Source: Zingiber officinale (lineage: Eukaryota > Streptophyta > Magnoliopsida > Zingiberales > Zingiberaceae). From it: DNA of 64,000 bases. This document shows positions 1 to 9,985 of this stretch, piece after piece. Both the position numbers and the translations under genes were made by a program. The notes beneath the pieces are model-generated. The model was given only the letters and a program-made list of their open reading frames with translations, did not search any database and had not been told where the DNA came from. The stretch lies in the NCBI RefSeq assembly GCF_018446385.1, contig NC_055992.1, forward strand, positions 103,372,947 through 103,436,946, in the 5' to 3' direction. The first letter of the stretch is position 1. Every line of letters starts with the position of its first letter.

Positions 1-536
1 CCGGCGGCATATTCATCTCAAGGAGCTTGGTTGGTGGCCGGATCTTGCTAAAGGAAGAAGGAGAGATAGGAGGTCTTGTTTCTTAGCATCCCTTGAAGTT
101 TGGTGGTAGCCGAACCTCATCTTCTCTTGGAGTTCTTGTGGTGACCGAAACTTGCTTGGAGAAGAAGAATGCTTGGGTGGTTCTCGTCTCGGTATATCGT
201 CGCCCACACGACGTCCAAGATAAGAAGAGGAATATGATAGAAGATCAAGAGGTTGTTGCTTACAAAGAAAGGTATAACTAGTAATTCTATTCCGCATCAT
301 ACTAGTTTTCTTTATATAGATTTTGAAATTTGTTTTCCACCCACACGACGTCCAAACATAAGAGGCATATGATTCTAGGTTTCAAATTTGTTATTCGAGT
401 TTGTGTTCTTTTGTTTTTTTCAATCTTGTGATTCGATTGTTTCTTTTGGTTAAACCTAGGGTTACTATAAGGAAATTAAATATTAACTTTCTTTGAAAGG
501 CTTTGTCTAGGAAGTGGTGGATGCTCCCATACCCAA
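1..536 (+). repeat. LTR-type repeat, left part, interrupted at 536
   Basis: No credible protein is encoded here. The stretch reads without a break into 8840-9135 if the Tat-like element and one copy of the CCCAA duplication are removed. It is pyrimidine- and T-rich towards 536. The joined repeat ends at 9135 in CAACA, a common LTR terminus. Its left end lies outside the window, so neither its full length nor its family can be fixed. Calling it an LTR is an inference. Confidence 0.45.
532..536. repeat. Target-site duplication CCCAA, left copy
   Basis: CCCAA lies directly before the TG that opens the 5' LTR at 537. It is repeated at 8840-8844, directly after the CA that closes the 3' LTR at 8839. 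A 5-bp duplication is the expected footprint of LTR-retrotransposon integrase. Confidence 0.85.
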
Positions 537-1237
537 TGATCCGGCGGTAAGAATGGGGGATCCACTTCCTGAAGGGTCTCAACTTGAGGACAGATGGAGG
601 GCTGACTAAGCGGTTAATGGCCGCGCCGAGCAGCTGAGTAGGTCCGAGCGGAACCAAAGATAACCCAGCCAGGCTTGGGTTTCCGACGCCAAGGCAGGAG
701 GATTGAATGGCCGAGCGGGGCGTCTGCCCGGCTGGAACCGAGGGGTCGAGCGGGTTGTCCGTTCGGCCAGGATAAGGGCGAGGATACAAAGGTTAGCCGA
801 GCGGCCTATTCGTTCGGCTCGAGATATGGGATGTCAGCAGAGGCATGTCTAATGATTATGCCGTACACAGGATTTCACGATAGAAGATCTTGCCGTCACA
901 TCAAGGAGAGGTTGATACAGTAGCGGTATGGCCTCGTGGATGCCCTTCTGACAGACCCATACCTTGACATGGTCGAAAGCAGGAGATTGCTTCGATTGGC
1001 GCGCTCAGGCTTCTTAGAGAGGTCTATATAAGGTCTCCATTTCTTCACCGGAGATACGCGAGTCTTCATTCTGCAGCCACCTTCTTCATCCATTCCTCGC
1101 CTGACTTGAGCGTCGGAGGGCCGTCGCCGGGACACCCCCCCGGCTCGGTTTTGTTGCAGGTTCACCGGAGCACTCGAGGATCCAGCAGGGAGCGCCACGT
1201 CCCCAGCGTTCGTTGACCCCTGGTTCGGACAGGATCA
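537..1237 (+). repeat. 5' LTR of the Tat-like element
   Basis: The LTR begins TGATCCGGCGG and ends GGATCA. The same start is seen on the minus strand at 63397 and, diverged, at 9356, which fixes the boundary. From 574 on it matches 8174-8839 almost base for base. A TATA box (TATATAAG, 1025-1032) sits in the middle and would drive the element's transcript. Confidence 0.88.
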
Positions 1238-1262
1238 ATTTGGCGCCGTCTGTGGGAACGCA
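1238..1262 (+). other. Primer-binding site of the Tat-like element
   Basis: Three bases after the LTR the sequence reads TGGCGCCGT, then CTGTGGGAACG. TGGCGCCGT is complementary to the 3' end of plant tRNA-Asp; the match weakens after nine bases. The position and the TGGCGCC start are typical of plant Ty3/gypsy elements. Confidence 0.7.
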
Positions 1263-1282
1263 CCTGCATTCGAACAGAGGCA

Positions 1283-1717
1283 ATGGACGAGGCTGGACGA
1301 CAACACACGGTGACGCTTTCGACGGAAGAACTCGACGCTCTGGTCGAGATGAGGGCCGCCAAACTTATGGAGCTAAAACAGAAAGCAGCCGCCGAGCGGC
1401 CGGAGCAACAAGCAACATCTGCGTCGGGTGGTCGAGCGGAAGCACCTCAAGCCACCGTCGCATTCCCTCAGGCACTCTCCCGTACTCCCCCAGAAATCGC
1501 GCTCGCTCACGGGGAGCAAGGATCTTCATCTGATGAGCCTCCCGTTCGGGATCATAGAAAGGGCAAAACCCTCCGAGCAGACGCTTCTCCCGAGCGGAAG
1601 CACCGACTGCCACAGTTCCATTTCCCTCAAAAGCAGATACTTCATCTCCCGAATTCGACTTATAGCAAGGCCCTGGTTCTGGAACCTCAAGAACGGGAGT
1701 TTGATGTCAGGCGATGA
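1283..1717 (+). CDS. Short gag-like ORF (144 aa) of the Tat-like element
   Basis: The ATG lies 21 bp beyond the primer-binding site, where gag normally starts. The protein is hydrophilic and Glu/Ala/Lys-rich, with a probable short helix at residues 12-40, then a Pro/Ser-rich stretch. There is no zinc knuckle and no capsid-like core. At 144 aa it is far shorter than a normal Ty3/gypsy Gag and stops before any pol. I read it as the N-terminal remnant of gag; function is uncertain. Confidence 0.5.
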   Translation: MDEAGRQHTVTLSTEELDALVEMRAAKLMELKQKAAAERPEQQATSASGGRAEAPQATVAFPQALSRTPPEIALAHGEQGSSSDEPPVRDHRKGKTLRADASPERKHRLPQFHFPQKQILHLPNSTYSKALVLEPQEREFDVRR

Positions 1718-2554
1718 ATCGACCGCATACGAGGAAGTTGGGTGGACGAGCCGCCGAGCGGATGAAGAGGGATTGGCACTTGGGTCCACCATGAAGCACA
1801 AATTATCTCTAGCCTGTCCGGGGCAGGGCGAGAGGTGCACCAATAGAATATGTGCTGTATATTTTCCGTTTGGTTGTATATTTGAAATGTAGAAGGCAAA
1901 ATGTTATAATGTGCGCAATTGGAATTATTGGCCGAGCGGCCTATCTTCATGGTGTATAAGATACGAGCCAAGCGCTGTTGGATCGATGAAGAAGGCCTCG
2001 AGCCGTTCGGCTGGAGGTATAGTATCCGAGCCAGGCGCTCGCTGACGAAGGCTCATGGAGCAATGGGAGCAGAAGGCTCAAGTAAAAGGATAAAGCAGCA
2101 GGACGCCTCCACCTCTGGTAGGCCGAACGGCCATGGAGGACCGACCGGGAAGTTTCGCCATCCTCCTGGCCTTAGATGAATTTCGACGAAGTACATTGTA
2201 TCCACCTCACTCCACGGGTATTCGGGAGTTGAGAAATTGCGCTAGATCTTATGCTGATCGGCAGGTTAGTTTTTCAGATATAGTTTCTTTCGGGCGTAGA
2301 ATTCATCGTAATTTTCCGAATGAAGGCCCCCGAGCCGCTCGGCCGGAGGTAAATTATTCATGCAAAATGCTCAATGCGGAAGACCCCGTGCCGTTCGGCC
2401 GGGCGTACGATACCCAAGCATCGACACAAAAACCAAAGGCCACGTGCGGGAAGCAAAGTGGTGTAATATGGCGCTAATTCTGTATATGTTAAGCTGCGCC
2501 GAACGGGAGCGTTAAAATTAGCCTTAACGACCGTCTAGCCCAGACGTTAAACCG
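1718..2554 (+). other. Non-coding internal region of the Tat-like element
   Basis: I see no reliable gene. The stretch holds several copies of short GC-rich near-palindromes of the type GAGCCGTTCGGC, GAGCCGCTCGGC and GTGCCGTTCGGC, spaced irregularly. The last 40 bp run into the minisatellite. Confidence 0.6.
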
Positions 2555-5108
2555 GAGAGCCGCGCCGACCGGCTATAAATATCCGCGCCGACGAGCTCCG
2601 TCGTTAAAGATCGAGAGATGAGCCGGCGTCTATAAATCCCCGAGCGGAAGACCGACGAGCACCGTCGTTAAAGATCGAGAGCCGCGCCGATCGGCTATAA
2701 ACATCCGCGCCGATGAGCCCCGTCGTTAAACATCGAGAGCCGCACCGACCGGCTATAAATATCCGCGCCGACGAGCTCCGTCGTTAAAGATCGAGAGACG
2801 AGCCGGCGTCTATAAATCCCCGAGCGGAAGACCGACGAGCACCGTTGTTAAAGATCGAGGGTCGCGCCGATCGGCTATAAACATCCGCACCGACGAGCCC
2901 CGTTGTTAAACATCGAGAGCCGCGCCGACCGGCTATAAACATCCGCGCCGACGAGCCCCGTCGTTAAACATCGAGAGCCGCGCCGATCGGCTATAAACAT
3001 CCGCGCCGACGAGCACCGTCGTTAAAGATCGAGAGCCGCGCCGATCGGCTATAAACATCCGCGCCGACGAGCCCCGTCGTTAAACATCGAGAGCCGCGCC
3101 GACCGGCTATAAACATCCGCGCCGACGAGCACCGTCGTTAAAGATCGAGAGCCGCGCCGACCGGCTATAAACATCCGCGCCGACGAGCCCCGTCGTTAAA
3201 CATCGAGAGCCGCGCCGACCGGCTATAAACATCCGCGCCGACGAGCCCCATCGTTAAACATCGAGAGCCGCGCCGATCGGCTATAAACATCCGCGCCGAC
3301 GAGCACCGTCGTTAAAGATCGAGAGCCGCGCCGATCGGCTATAAACATCCGCGCCGACGAGCCCCGTCGTTAAACATCGAGAGCCGCGCCGACCGGCTAT
3401 AAACATCCGCGCCGACGAGCACCGTCGTTAAAGATCGAGAGCCGCGCCGATCGGCTATAAACATCCGCGCCGACGAGCTCCGTTGTTAAACATCGAGAGC
3501 CGCGCCGACCGGCTATAAATATCCCCGCCGACGAGCTCCGTCGTTAAAGATCGAGAGACGAGCCGGCGTCTATAAATCCCCGAGCGGAAGACCGACGAGC
3601 TCCGTCGTTAAAGATCGAGAGACGAGCCGACGTCTATAAATCCCAGAGCGGAAGACCGACGAGCACCGTCGTTAAAGATCGAGAGCCGCGCCGATCGGCT
3701 ATAAACATCAGCGCCGACGAGCCCTGTCGTTAAACATCGAGAGCCGCGCCGACCGGCTATAAATATCCGCGCCGACGAGCTCCGTCGTTAAAGATCGAGA
3801 GATGAGCCGGCGTCTATAAATCCCCGAGCGGAAGACCTACGAGCTCCGTCGTTAAAGATCGAGAGACGAGCCGGCGTCTATAAACCCATCGAGCGGAAGA
3901 CCGACGAGCACCGTCGTTAAAGATCGAGAGCCGCGCCGATCGGCTATAAACATCCGCCCCGACGAGCTCCGTCGTTAAAGATCGAGAGACGAGCCGGCGT
4001 CTATAAATCCCCGAGCGGAAGACCGACGAGCTCCGTCGTTAAAGATCGAGAGACCAGCCGGCGTCTATAAATCCCCGAGCGGAAGACCGACGAGCACCGT
4101 CGTTAAAGATCGAGAGTCGCGCCGATCGGCTATAAACATCCGCGCCGACGAGCTCCGTCGTTAAAGATCGAGAGACGAGCCGGCGTCTATAAATCCCCGA
4201 GCGGAAGACCGACGAGCACCATCGTTAAAGATCGAGAGCCGCACCGATCGGCTATAAACATCCGCACCGACGAGCTCCGTTGTTAAAGATCGAGAGACGA
4301 GCCGGCGTCTATAAATCCCCGAGCGGGAGACCGATGAGCTCCGTCGTTAAAGATCGAGAGACGAGCCGGCGTCTATAAACCCTCCGAGCGGAAGACCGAC
4401 GAGCACCGTCGTTAAAGATCGAGAGCTGCGCCGATCGGCTATAAACATCCGCGCCGACGAGCTCCGTCGTTAAAGATCGAGAGACGAGCCGGCGTCTATA
4501 AATCCCCGAGCGGAAGACCGACGAGCTCCGTCGTTAAAGATCGAGAGACGAGCCGGCGTCTATAAACCCTCCGAGCGGGAGACCGACGAGCTCCGTCGTT
4601 AAAGATCGAGAGACGAGCCGGCGTCTATAAACCCTCCGAGCGGAAGATCGACGAGCACCGTCGTTAAAGATCGAGAGCCGCGCCGATCGGCTATAAACAT
4701 CCGCGCCGACGAGCTCCGTCGTTAAAGATCGAGAGACGAGCCGGCGTCTATAAATCCCCGAGCGAAAGACCGACGAGCTCCGTCGTTAAAGATCGAGAGA
4801 CGAGCCGGCGTCTATAAATCCCCGAGCGGAAGACCGACGAGCATCGTCGTTAAAGATCGAGAGCCGCGCCGATCGACTATAAACATCCGCCCCGACGAGC
4901 TCCGTCGTTAAAGATCGAGAGACGAGTCGGCGTCTATAAATCCCCAAGCGGGAGACCGACGAGCTCCGTCGTTAAAGATCGAGAGACGAGCCGACGTCTA
5001 TAAATCCCCGAGCGGAAGACCGACGAGCACCGTCGTTAAAGATCGAGAGCCGCGCTGATCGGCTATCAACATCCGCGCCGACGAGCACCGTCGTAAAAGA
5101 TCGAGAGA
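2555..5108 (+). repeat. Minisatellite of 58-bp and 64-bp units inside the Tat-like element
   Basis: About 2.55 kb is a tandem array of roughly forty units of two interleaved kinds. The 58-bp unit carries CGCCGATCGGCTATAAACAT; the 64-bp unit carries GCCGGCGTCTATAAATCCCC. Both end in CGTCGTTAAAGATCGAGAG. The first ~13 units are mostly 58-bp units; the second half alternates between the two kinds. Every unit has a TATAAA-type hexamer on the plus strand. No reading frame is conserved, so this is not a protein repeat. Such arrays are known in internal regions of Tat elements. Confidence 0.93.
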
Positions 5109-5410
5109 TTGATTAAGGCCGATCGGCCGTCGGTTTGCCAACACTTCGCATTCACTGAAGGCAAACAGTATAGCCAAGCGCTAAACGATTTTGAGGAAAC
5201 AAGTCAATTGATTAACTCGATCGGTCGTTTAGTAGGAAACAAGGGGAGTCCAACTGATTCTACGAATAAGCAGCAACACACTAAAATGAGACAATGAAGG
5301 GCAAACAAAAAATACAAGCAAAGGAACATAAGGAGGCCGAATGGCACGTACAAAAATTTTTTGCATCCGCTGAGCGGAGGAAATACAGAAAGCACTCGAA
5401 AGAACTCGCC

Positions 5411-7536
5411 TCACTCCGGGTCTTCAAAATTAAAAAAGGCGTCCGAGATATCATCAATCATGGCCGCCAGGTCGGAGGAGGGAATATGCATTCCCGTAGG
5501 AAGGTGGCCACCCTTCTTCAAATACGCCATGGTGACCTTGACCGCCTCGGCGAAAGTGGAGGAGACGTTGTCGCCGAATTTTGCGCCAAACCGTTCCGAG
5601 CGGAGATATTCTTGGCGCGCTGCTGCTAAGCGACTCGGCTCTCCCTCCTTATATTTTTTAAGCACCGCCCGGGAGGCAGTTAAGGAATCTTGGACTGCCT
5701 TCAAGTCCATCTCAGCTTTTGTGCGTTCAGCCGAACGAACCTCCCGCTCGGCGTTCAGCTGGGCCTCCAGATCCTTGGATCGCTGATCTAGCACACGGAC
5801 ATCTACTTTCATCTTGTCCAGATCAGCTATCGCTCGCTTCTTCCGGGCAGTAGCGCGTTTGGCATCCGCTTCGCGCTTCTTGATTTGGCCCTCTAGCCGA
5901 GCCACCTCTGTAGACAGGTCGGCGGCCTTCTTCTGTTCGGCCTCGCGGGCTTGTTTCTCCCGCTCGGCCGATGGACCCCCCGATACTTGGAGTTTTTCCA
6001 GAAGATCCTCCAGCTCGGCTAGCCGATGGCTAGTGGCGATTTGCTCAGCCCAACGCTGTAAGGGAAATAATAAAATCAGGAATCAAACAATAGCATGGCA
6101 CAGGCAGAAAGATGAATTTACCTGAGTGGCCTGCTGCATGTTGTTATCGCCGAGCTGCTTAGGCGTCATGAGGGCCACTTGAATCTGGGCATCCTCGAAG
6201 AGCTTGGTGAGCGGACCCGTCAGGGTTATTTCATGGACGGGGCTTGATGGCCGATCGGCGGACAATAAATATTCCTCCGATGGGAATCGGAGGGTAGTCT
6301 TAATGGTAGGGTGGCCGACCGGCACTTCTTCAGCTGCAGTCGCCTTGCCCGAGGACTCCCCTATGGTAGAGGTTTCGCCCAACCGTCGTAAGCGACGGCG
6401 AGTTCGTGGAGGAGAACCAGAGGGCTGTGCGGTGGGCGAGGCCACTGGAGTCCCGATCTGCGACGGCGTGCGATCTGGCGAAGCTACCCCGATCGGCGCC
6501 TGTGGTCCGCCCTCTTGGGTCGGAGGAAGGCTGGAGTCTCGACCTGGGGGACTCCCAGCTCTGCTGGAGCAGAGGAAACGGGATCCGCCTCAACCTCCGT
6601 TGAAGCGGCTGAGGTAACTTCTGTTTCAGGGGCGGACTGCGTCCCCCCCTCTCCTGTAGCTGCCGGGCGGCTGGGGATAAGACCCCGCTCGGCGAGCTCT
6701 TTTTTGGTGGCCGTTTCAATTTCCACGGCCTTCAACTTCAGATGAGCGGTAGCTTTGGAGCGCCACATGGCTTCAGCTGCAATAGAAGAAATTAAAATCA
6801 GTTAGACAAAAAAAGGCGAGGAGAGTAAAAAGTCCTTACTCATGCGGTAGGGGAGATTGGCCCGAACGGGAGATAATCCGAAAATATACAACACCCCCTT
6901 GAGAAGCAACTGGTCGATCTTGTACCGCTGACCGGACAACCAGTTCGCCGCATGAAGGTATGCCGGGTTGCTTCTGAATTTGCCGAGCTCCGGCTGGGTC
7001 GGCACGGCGGTCTGCCATTTGGTTCGAAATGCTGGCCGCTCGGGAAGTCGGATGTAGAAGAAAAATTCCTTCCAGTGCTTGTTGGAGGTCGGCATATTAT
7101 CAAAAAATTTAAAGCCTATTATACTCTGGAAAATGAAAGTGCCCAACTCGGATTGTTTGGGGTAGAAGAAGAAGTGGAATATTTTGGGGTCAAGTGGGAT
7201 ACTATGCAGCTTAAAGAGGACAACCACCCCGCTCAGCAACCTAAAGGAGTTCGGCACAAGTTGGCCGAGCGGGATGCGGAAATAATTACAAACCTCCAAA
7301 ATGAATGGATGGGTAGGAAATCTAAGGCCGCCCTGGAATTGGTCTAGAAAAAAGCAAATGGTGCCGATCGGCGGGTTATGAGGCCAATCGGACGGGCTGG
7401 CTATAATTATTTCGTGGTCATCAGGGATCCCATACGTCCGAACAAGACGCCGAGCGCCCTCTTCATCAAACCGACTCTCCATGGTCATATACCAAGGGCC
7501 ATGAACACCAACAGCGGGCTCAGAGGAGCTTGCCAT
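5411..7536 (-). pseudogene. Antisense three-exon gene: gypsy-type transposase_28-like domain plus coiled coil
   Basis: The gene runs opposite to its host retrotransposon. Exon 1 is 7536-6840, exon 2 6776-6122 and exon 3 6055-5411. Both introns (63 and 66 bp) have GT-AG ends and keep or restore phase. Exon 1 (about 232 aa) resembles PF04195, the 'putative gypsy type transposon' domain (ICFFLDQFQGGLRFPTHPF, then FRIPLGQLVPNS). Exon 2 is Pro/Ser/Glu-rich. Exon 3 (214 aa) is a long Lys/Glu/Ala coiled coil ending in FNFEDPE. A frameshift lies in exon 2 near 6490-6560: the exon's length does not fit the two phases, being one base short or two too long. The start is the MASSSEP methionine; an in-frame ATG lies at 7560. 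Function is unknown. Confidence 0.75.
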
Positions 7537-7774
7537 CTCAGAGAAGCAATAAGAGGGCAAGAAACCAGAGGAACGGGAACGAAAGAGGCAAAACGACTTG
7601 GGAGGACCTTGTAAACGAAGGGAGAAGACTCACTGAGAAGGAAACGGGCGGAAAAGATCACCGGTGGGTTGGTAGCCGCCGTAAAACAGGAATTGGATCG
7701 TCGGAGGTCGCAGCAGAAGAAGAGGCGGAAGGACAACGCACAAGCAAGCATGCGGCGAAGGAAGTAGACGGAGG

Positions 7775-7782
7775 CTTTATAC
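7775..7782 (-). promoter_or_regulatory. TATA box of the antisense gene
   Basis: On the minus strand GTATAAAGCC lies about 240 bp upstream of the antisense gene's ATG at 7536. A matching TTTATAAAGCC is found at 63843-63853, at the corresponding place of another Tat element in the opposite orientation. This suggests a promoter separate from the LTR. Confidence 0.5.
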
Positions 7783-8173
7783 GGCCGAGGCTGGTCGGCC
7801 TCCGCCGTCGGATGCAGGTCACGAGAGACGAGGTCATCATCTAACCGTCCATTTCAAAGTAATCGGCGTCCCATCGTACGAATCATCACCGCCACACAAG
7901 AAGAGCCACGTGGCGCTCTGTCACCAGGCGCAATTAAGGCGCTCATACCGCGCATGCTTCGGTTTAATGAAGAGGATTTGCGTGATTTTCGAGAAGATTT
8001 AGACAAGCAAACATCCACGTTGAGCGACAAGACAACCAAAACGAAGAGCCGAGCGAGCCGAGCGGCTGAATTTGGCAGAAGGGCCGAACGGCCCCAGGGA
8101 TATTATAAGCGACGGAAAGGCGACGACCGCCCGCTCGGACACATAGTCCAGTCAGTCGGACTCACCGCCTCCT

Positions 8174-8839
8174 GGGTCTCAACTTGAGGACAGATGGAGG
8201 GCTGACTAAGCGGTTAATGGCCGCGCCGAGCAGCTGAGTAGGTCCGAGCGGAACCAAAGATAACCCAGCCAGGCTTGGGTTTCCGACGCCAAGGCAGGAG
8301 GATTGAATGGCCGAGCGGGGCGTCTGCCCGGCTGGAACCGAGGGGCCGAGCGGGTTGTCCGTTCGGCCAGGATAAGGGCGAGGATACAAAGGTTAGCCGA
8401 TCGGCCTATTCGTTCGGCTCGAGATATGGGATGTCAGCAGAGGCATGTCTAATGATTATGCCGTACACAGGATTTCATGATAGAAGATCTTGCCGTCACA
8501 TCAAGGAGAGGTTGATACAGTAGCGGTATGACCTCGTGGATGCCCTTCTGACAGACCCATACCTGGGCATGGCCGAAAGCAGGAGATTGCTTCGATTGGC
8601 GCGCCCAGGCTTCTTAGAGAGGTCTATATAAGGTCTCCATTTCTTCACCGGAGGTACGCGAGTCTTCACTCTGCAGCCACCTTCTTCATCCATTCCTCGC
8701 CTGACTTGAGCGTCGGAGAGCCGTCGCCGGGTCACCCCCCCCCGGCTCGGTTTTGTTGCAGGTTCGCCGAAGCACTCGAGGATCCAGCAGGGAGCGCCAC
8801 GTCCCCAGCGTTCGTTGACCCCTGGTTCGGACAGGATCA
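8174..8839 (+). repeat. 3' LTR of the Tat-like element, 5' end deleted
   Basis: The LTR matches 574-1237 nearly perfectly, with the TATATAAG box at 8625-8632, and ends GGATCA before CCCAA. It starts 37 bp late: the TGATCCGGCGG terminus and the polypurine stretch before it are absent. The upstream sequence ends CTCACCGCCTCCT, matching the corresponding place in the element at 9300-9355. Confidence 0.88.
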
Positions 8840-9135
8840 CCCAAGAAGGCCTAGTGTCTCACCATGTTTAACCTGGAAGTCAATCTCTGAAATTAATATT
8901 TAATTGAATTTGTAACATGGGTGGATTTGGATCAATAATGTTAAGTATCGATTGCGATCCAAGTCTAAACCTCTAAGAACAGATAAGTTAAATTTGGAAT
9001 CAATAATGTTAAGTTCCGTTTGCGATTCCTAATTTAATTTCTAAAGAACACAATAAGGTTGTTAGGAATGATTCAGGACTTGTACAAAATTTTTGTACAG
9101 GGGAACCGGTACGATATTCCGAGTATCAACCAACA
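8840..9135 (+). repeat. LTR-type repeat, right part, ending CAACA
   Basis: The left part is 1-536. This half begins with the second CCCAA copy and contains two partly similar stretches around ATCAATAATGTTAAG (8933 and 9000). It ends GTATCAACCAACA at 9135. No tRNA-like primer site follows, so the repeat is either solo or cut off by the next element. Confidence 0.45.
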
Positions 9136-9355
9136 ATGTGATCACCACGTATCCAAACAACCTATGCACCTTTTCTCTTCGAAGGCTTGGGTCGAACAAT
9201 AACCCCACGAAAGAGGGCCGAGCAGCATGAGCCTGTATCCGATCGGAAACCAAAGCATGAAGGCCGCTCGGGCCTTATAGTCGTCAGCAACACATCTTCT
9301 TGTCCAGCCAGTCAGACTTACAACCTCCTTCGACTAGACTTGAAGAAAAGACTTG
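9136..9355 (+). mobile_element. 3' internal end of a second Tat-type element
   Basis: The sequence resembles the 3' internal end of the first element (8040-8170): GC-rich GCCGAGCAGC-type words, then CAGTCAGACTTACAACCTCC. It ends in a purine-rich stretch (TTGAAGAAAAG) directly before the LTR. The rest of the element is not present to the left. Confidence 0.6.
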
Positions 9356-9985
9356 TGATGTAGTGGTAAGGAGGAGCCCACCTAGCACGGGTCAATGCCC
9401 ATGGTGGAGGTCAAAGTCAAGACGGTTAACGTGACTCAACCGTGTCGCTAAGCGAGAGGGGGATACATAGGCCGATCGGAGGAACCGCTATCCGGTCGGT
9501 CGTCTAGTGGAAGCAGCGTCTGGTCAGACCGATAGGCAGTAGAGCGGGCCGAGCGGGCCATCCGTCTGGCTCGGGGTATGCCATGGACAGTAAATAATGA
9601 ACCGATATAATAAAAGAGGAAAAAACGGATACTTAATAAGGAAAAGGGAAAACGAAAGAGAACACTCCATCTATCATTAAATGCGGAGAAATCAAGACAA
9701 AGATACCTTTTGTCTGCAATTAATATAATTAAACAAGGAAATATGAAGGGTGACTAAGACATGTATAAAAGAGTATGATAGATATAAAGAAATGCAAGAT
9801 TAATCTTTGTCCTTTGTACTTTCACTTTTTCTTCTTCTTATATTTCTAACTTGAGCGTCGGAGGGCCAACGTCAGGGACTCCTTCCTTAATTTGGTTTTA
9901 TTTTGCAAAGAGGAGCGAGATCTTCATTCAATCAACAGAGTCATTACATCCCCAATTTTTTAACTCCACACTTTCGGACAGGAAT
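9356..9985 (+). repeat. Diverged Tat-type 3' LTR
   Basis: The LTR starts TGATGTAGTGGTAAGG, which aligns with TGATCCGGCGGTAAG at 537. It has ACTTGAGCGTCGGAGGGCC near 9849, matching the LTR at 1104, and ends near TTCGGACAGGA at 9983. It is AT-enriched and clearly older than the first element. The exact right end is uncertain by a few bases. Confidence 0.65.

Larger units (their letters stand above)
537..8839 (+). mobile_element. Tat-like Ty3/gypsy LTR retrotransposon, non-autonomous
   Basis: This is an 8.3-kb element with two LTRs, a primer-binding site starting TGGCGCC and a perfect 5-bp target duplication. Inside are a short gag-like ORF, a 2.5-kb minisatellite and a multi-exon gene on the opposite strand. 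I see no protease, reverse transcriptase, RNase H or integrase in any frame, so it would need another element's enzymes. Antisense additional ORFs are known from the Tat lineage of Ty3/gypsy, which is why I place it there; the lineage is an inference. The first 37 bp of the 3' LTR and the polypurine tract are missing. Confidence 0.85.

Noticed and set aside
391..789. Minus-strand 132-aa ORF in the 5' LTR (and its copy at 8162-8389)
   Set aside because: It lies in LTR sequence, on the opposite strand, with no domain.
2555..5108. CRISPR-like regular repeats
   Set aside because: Units are contiguous tandem copies without unique spacers, in a plant retrotransposon.
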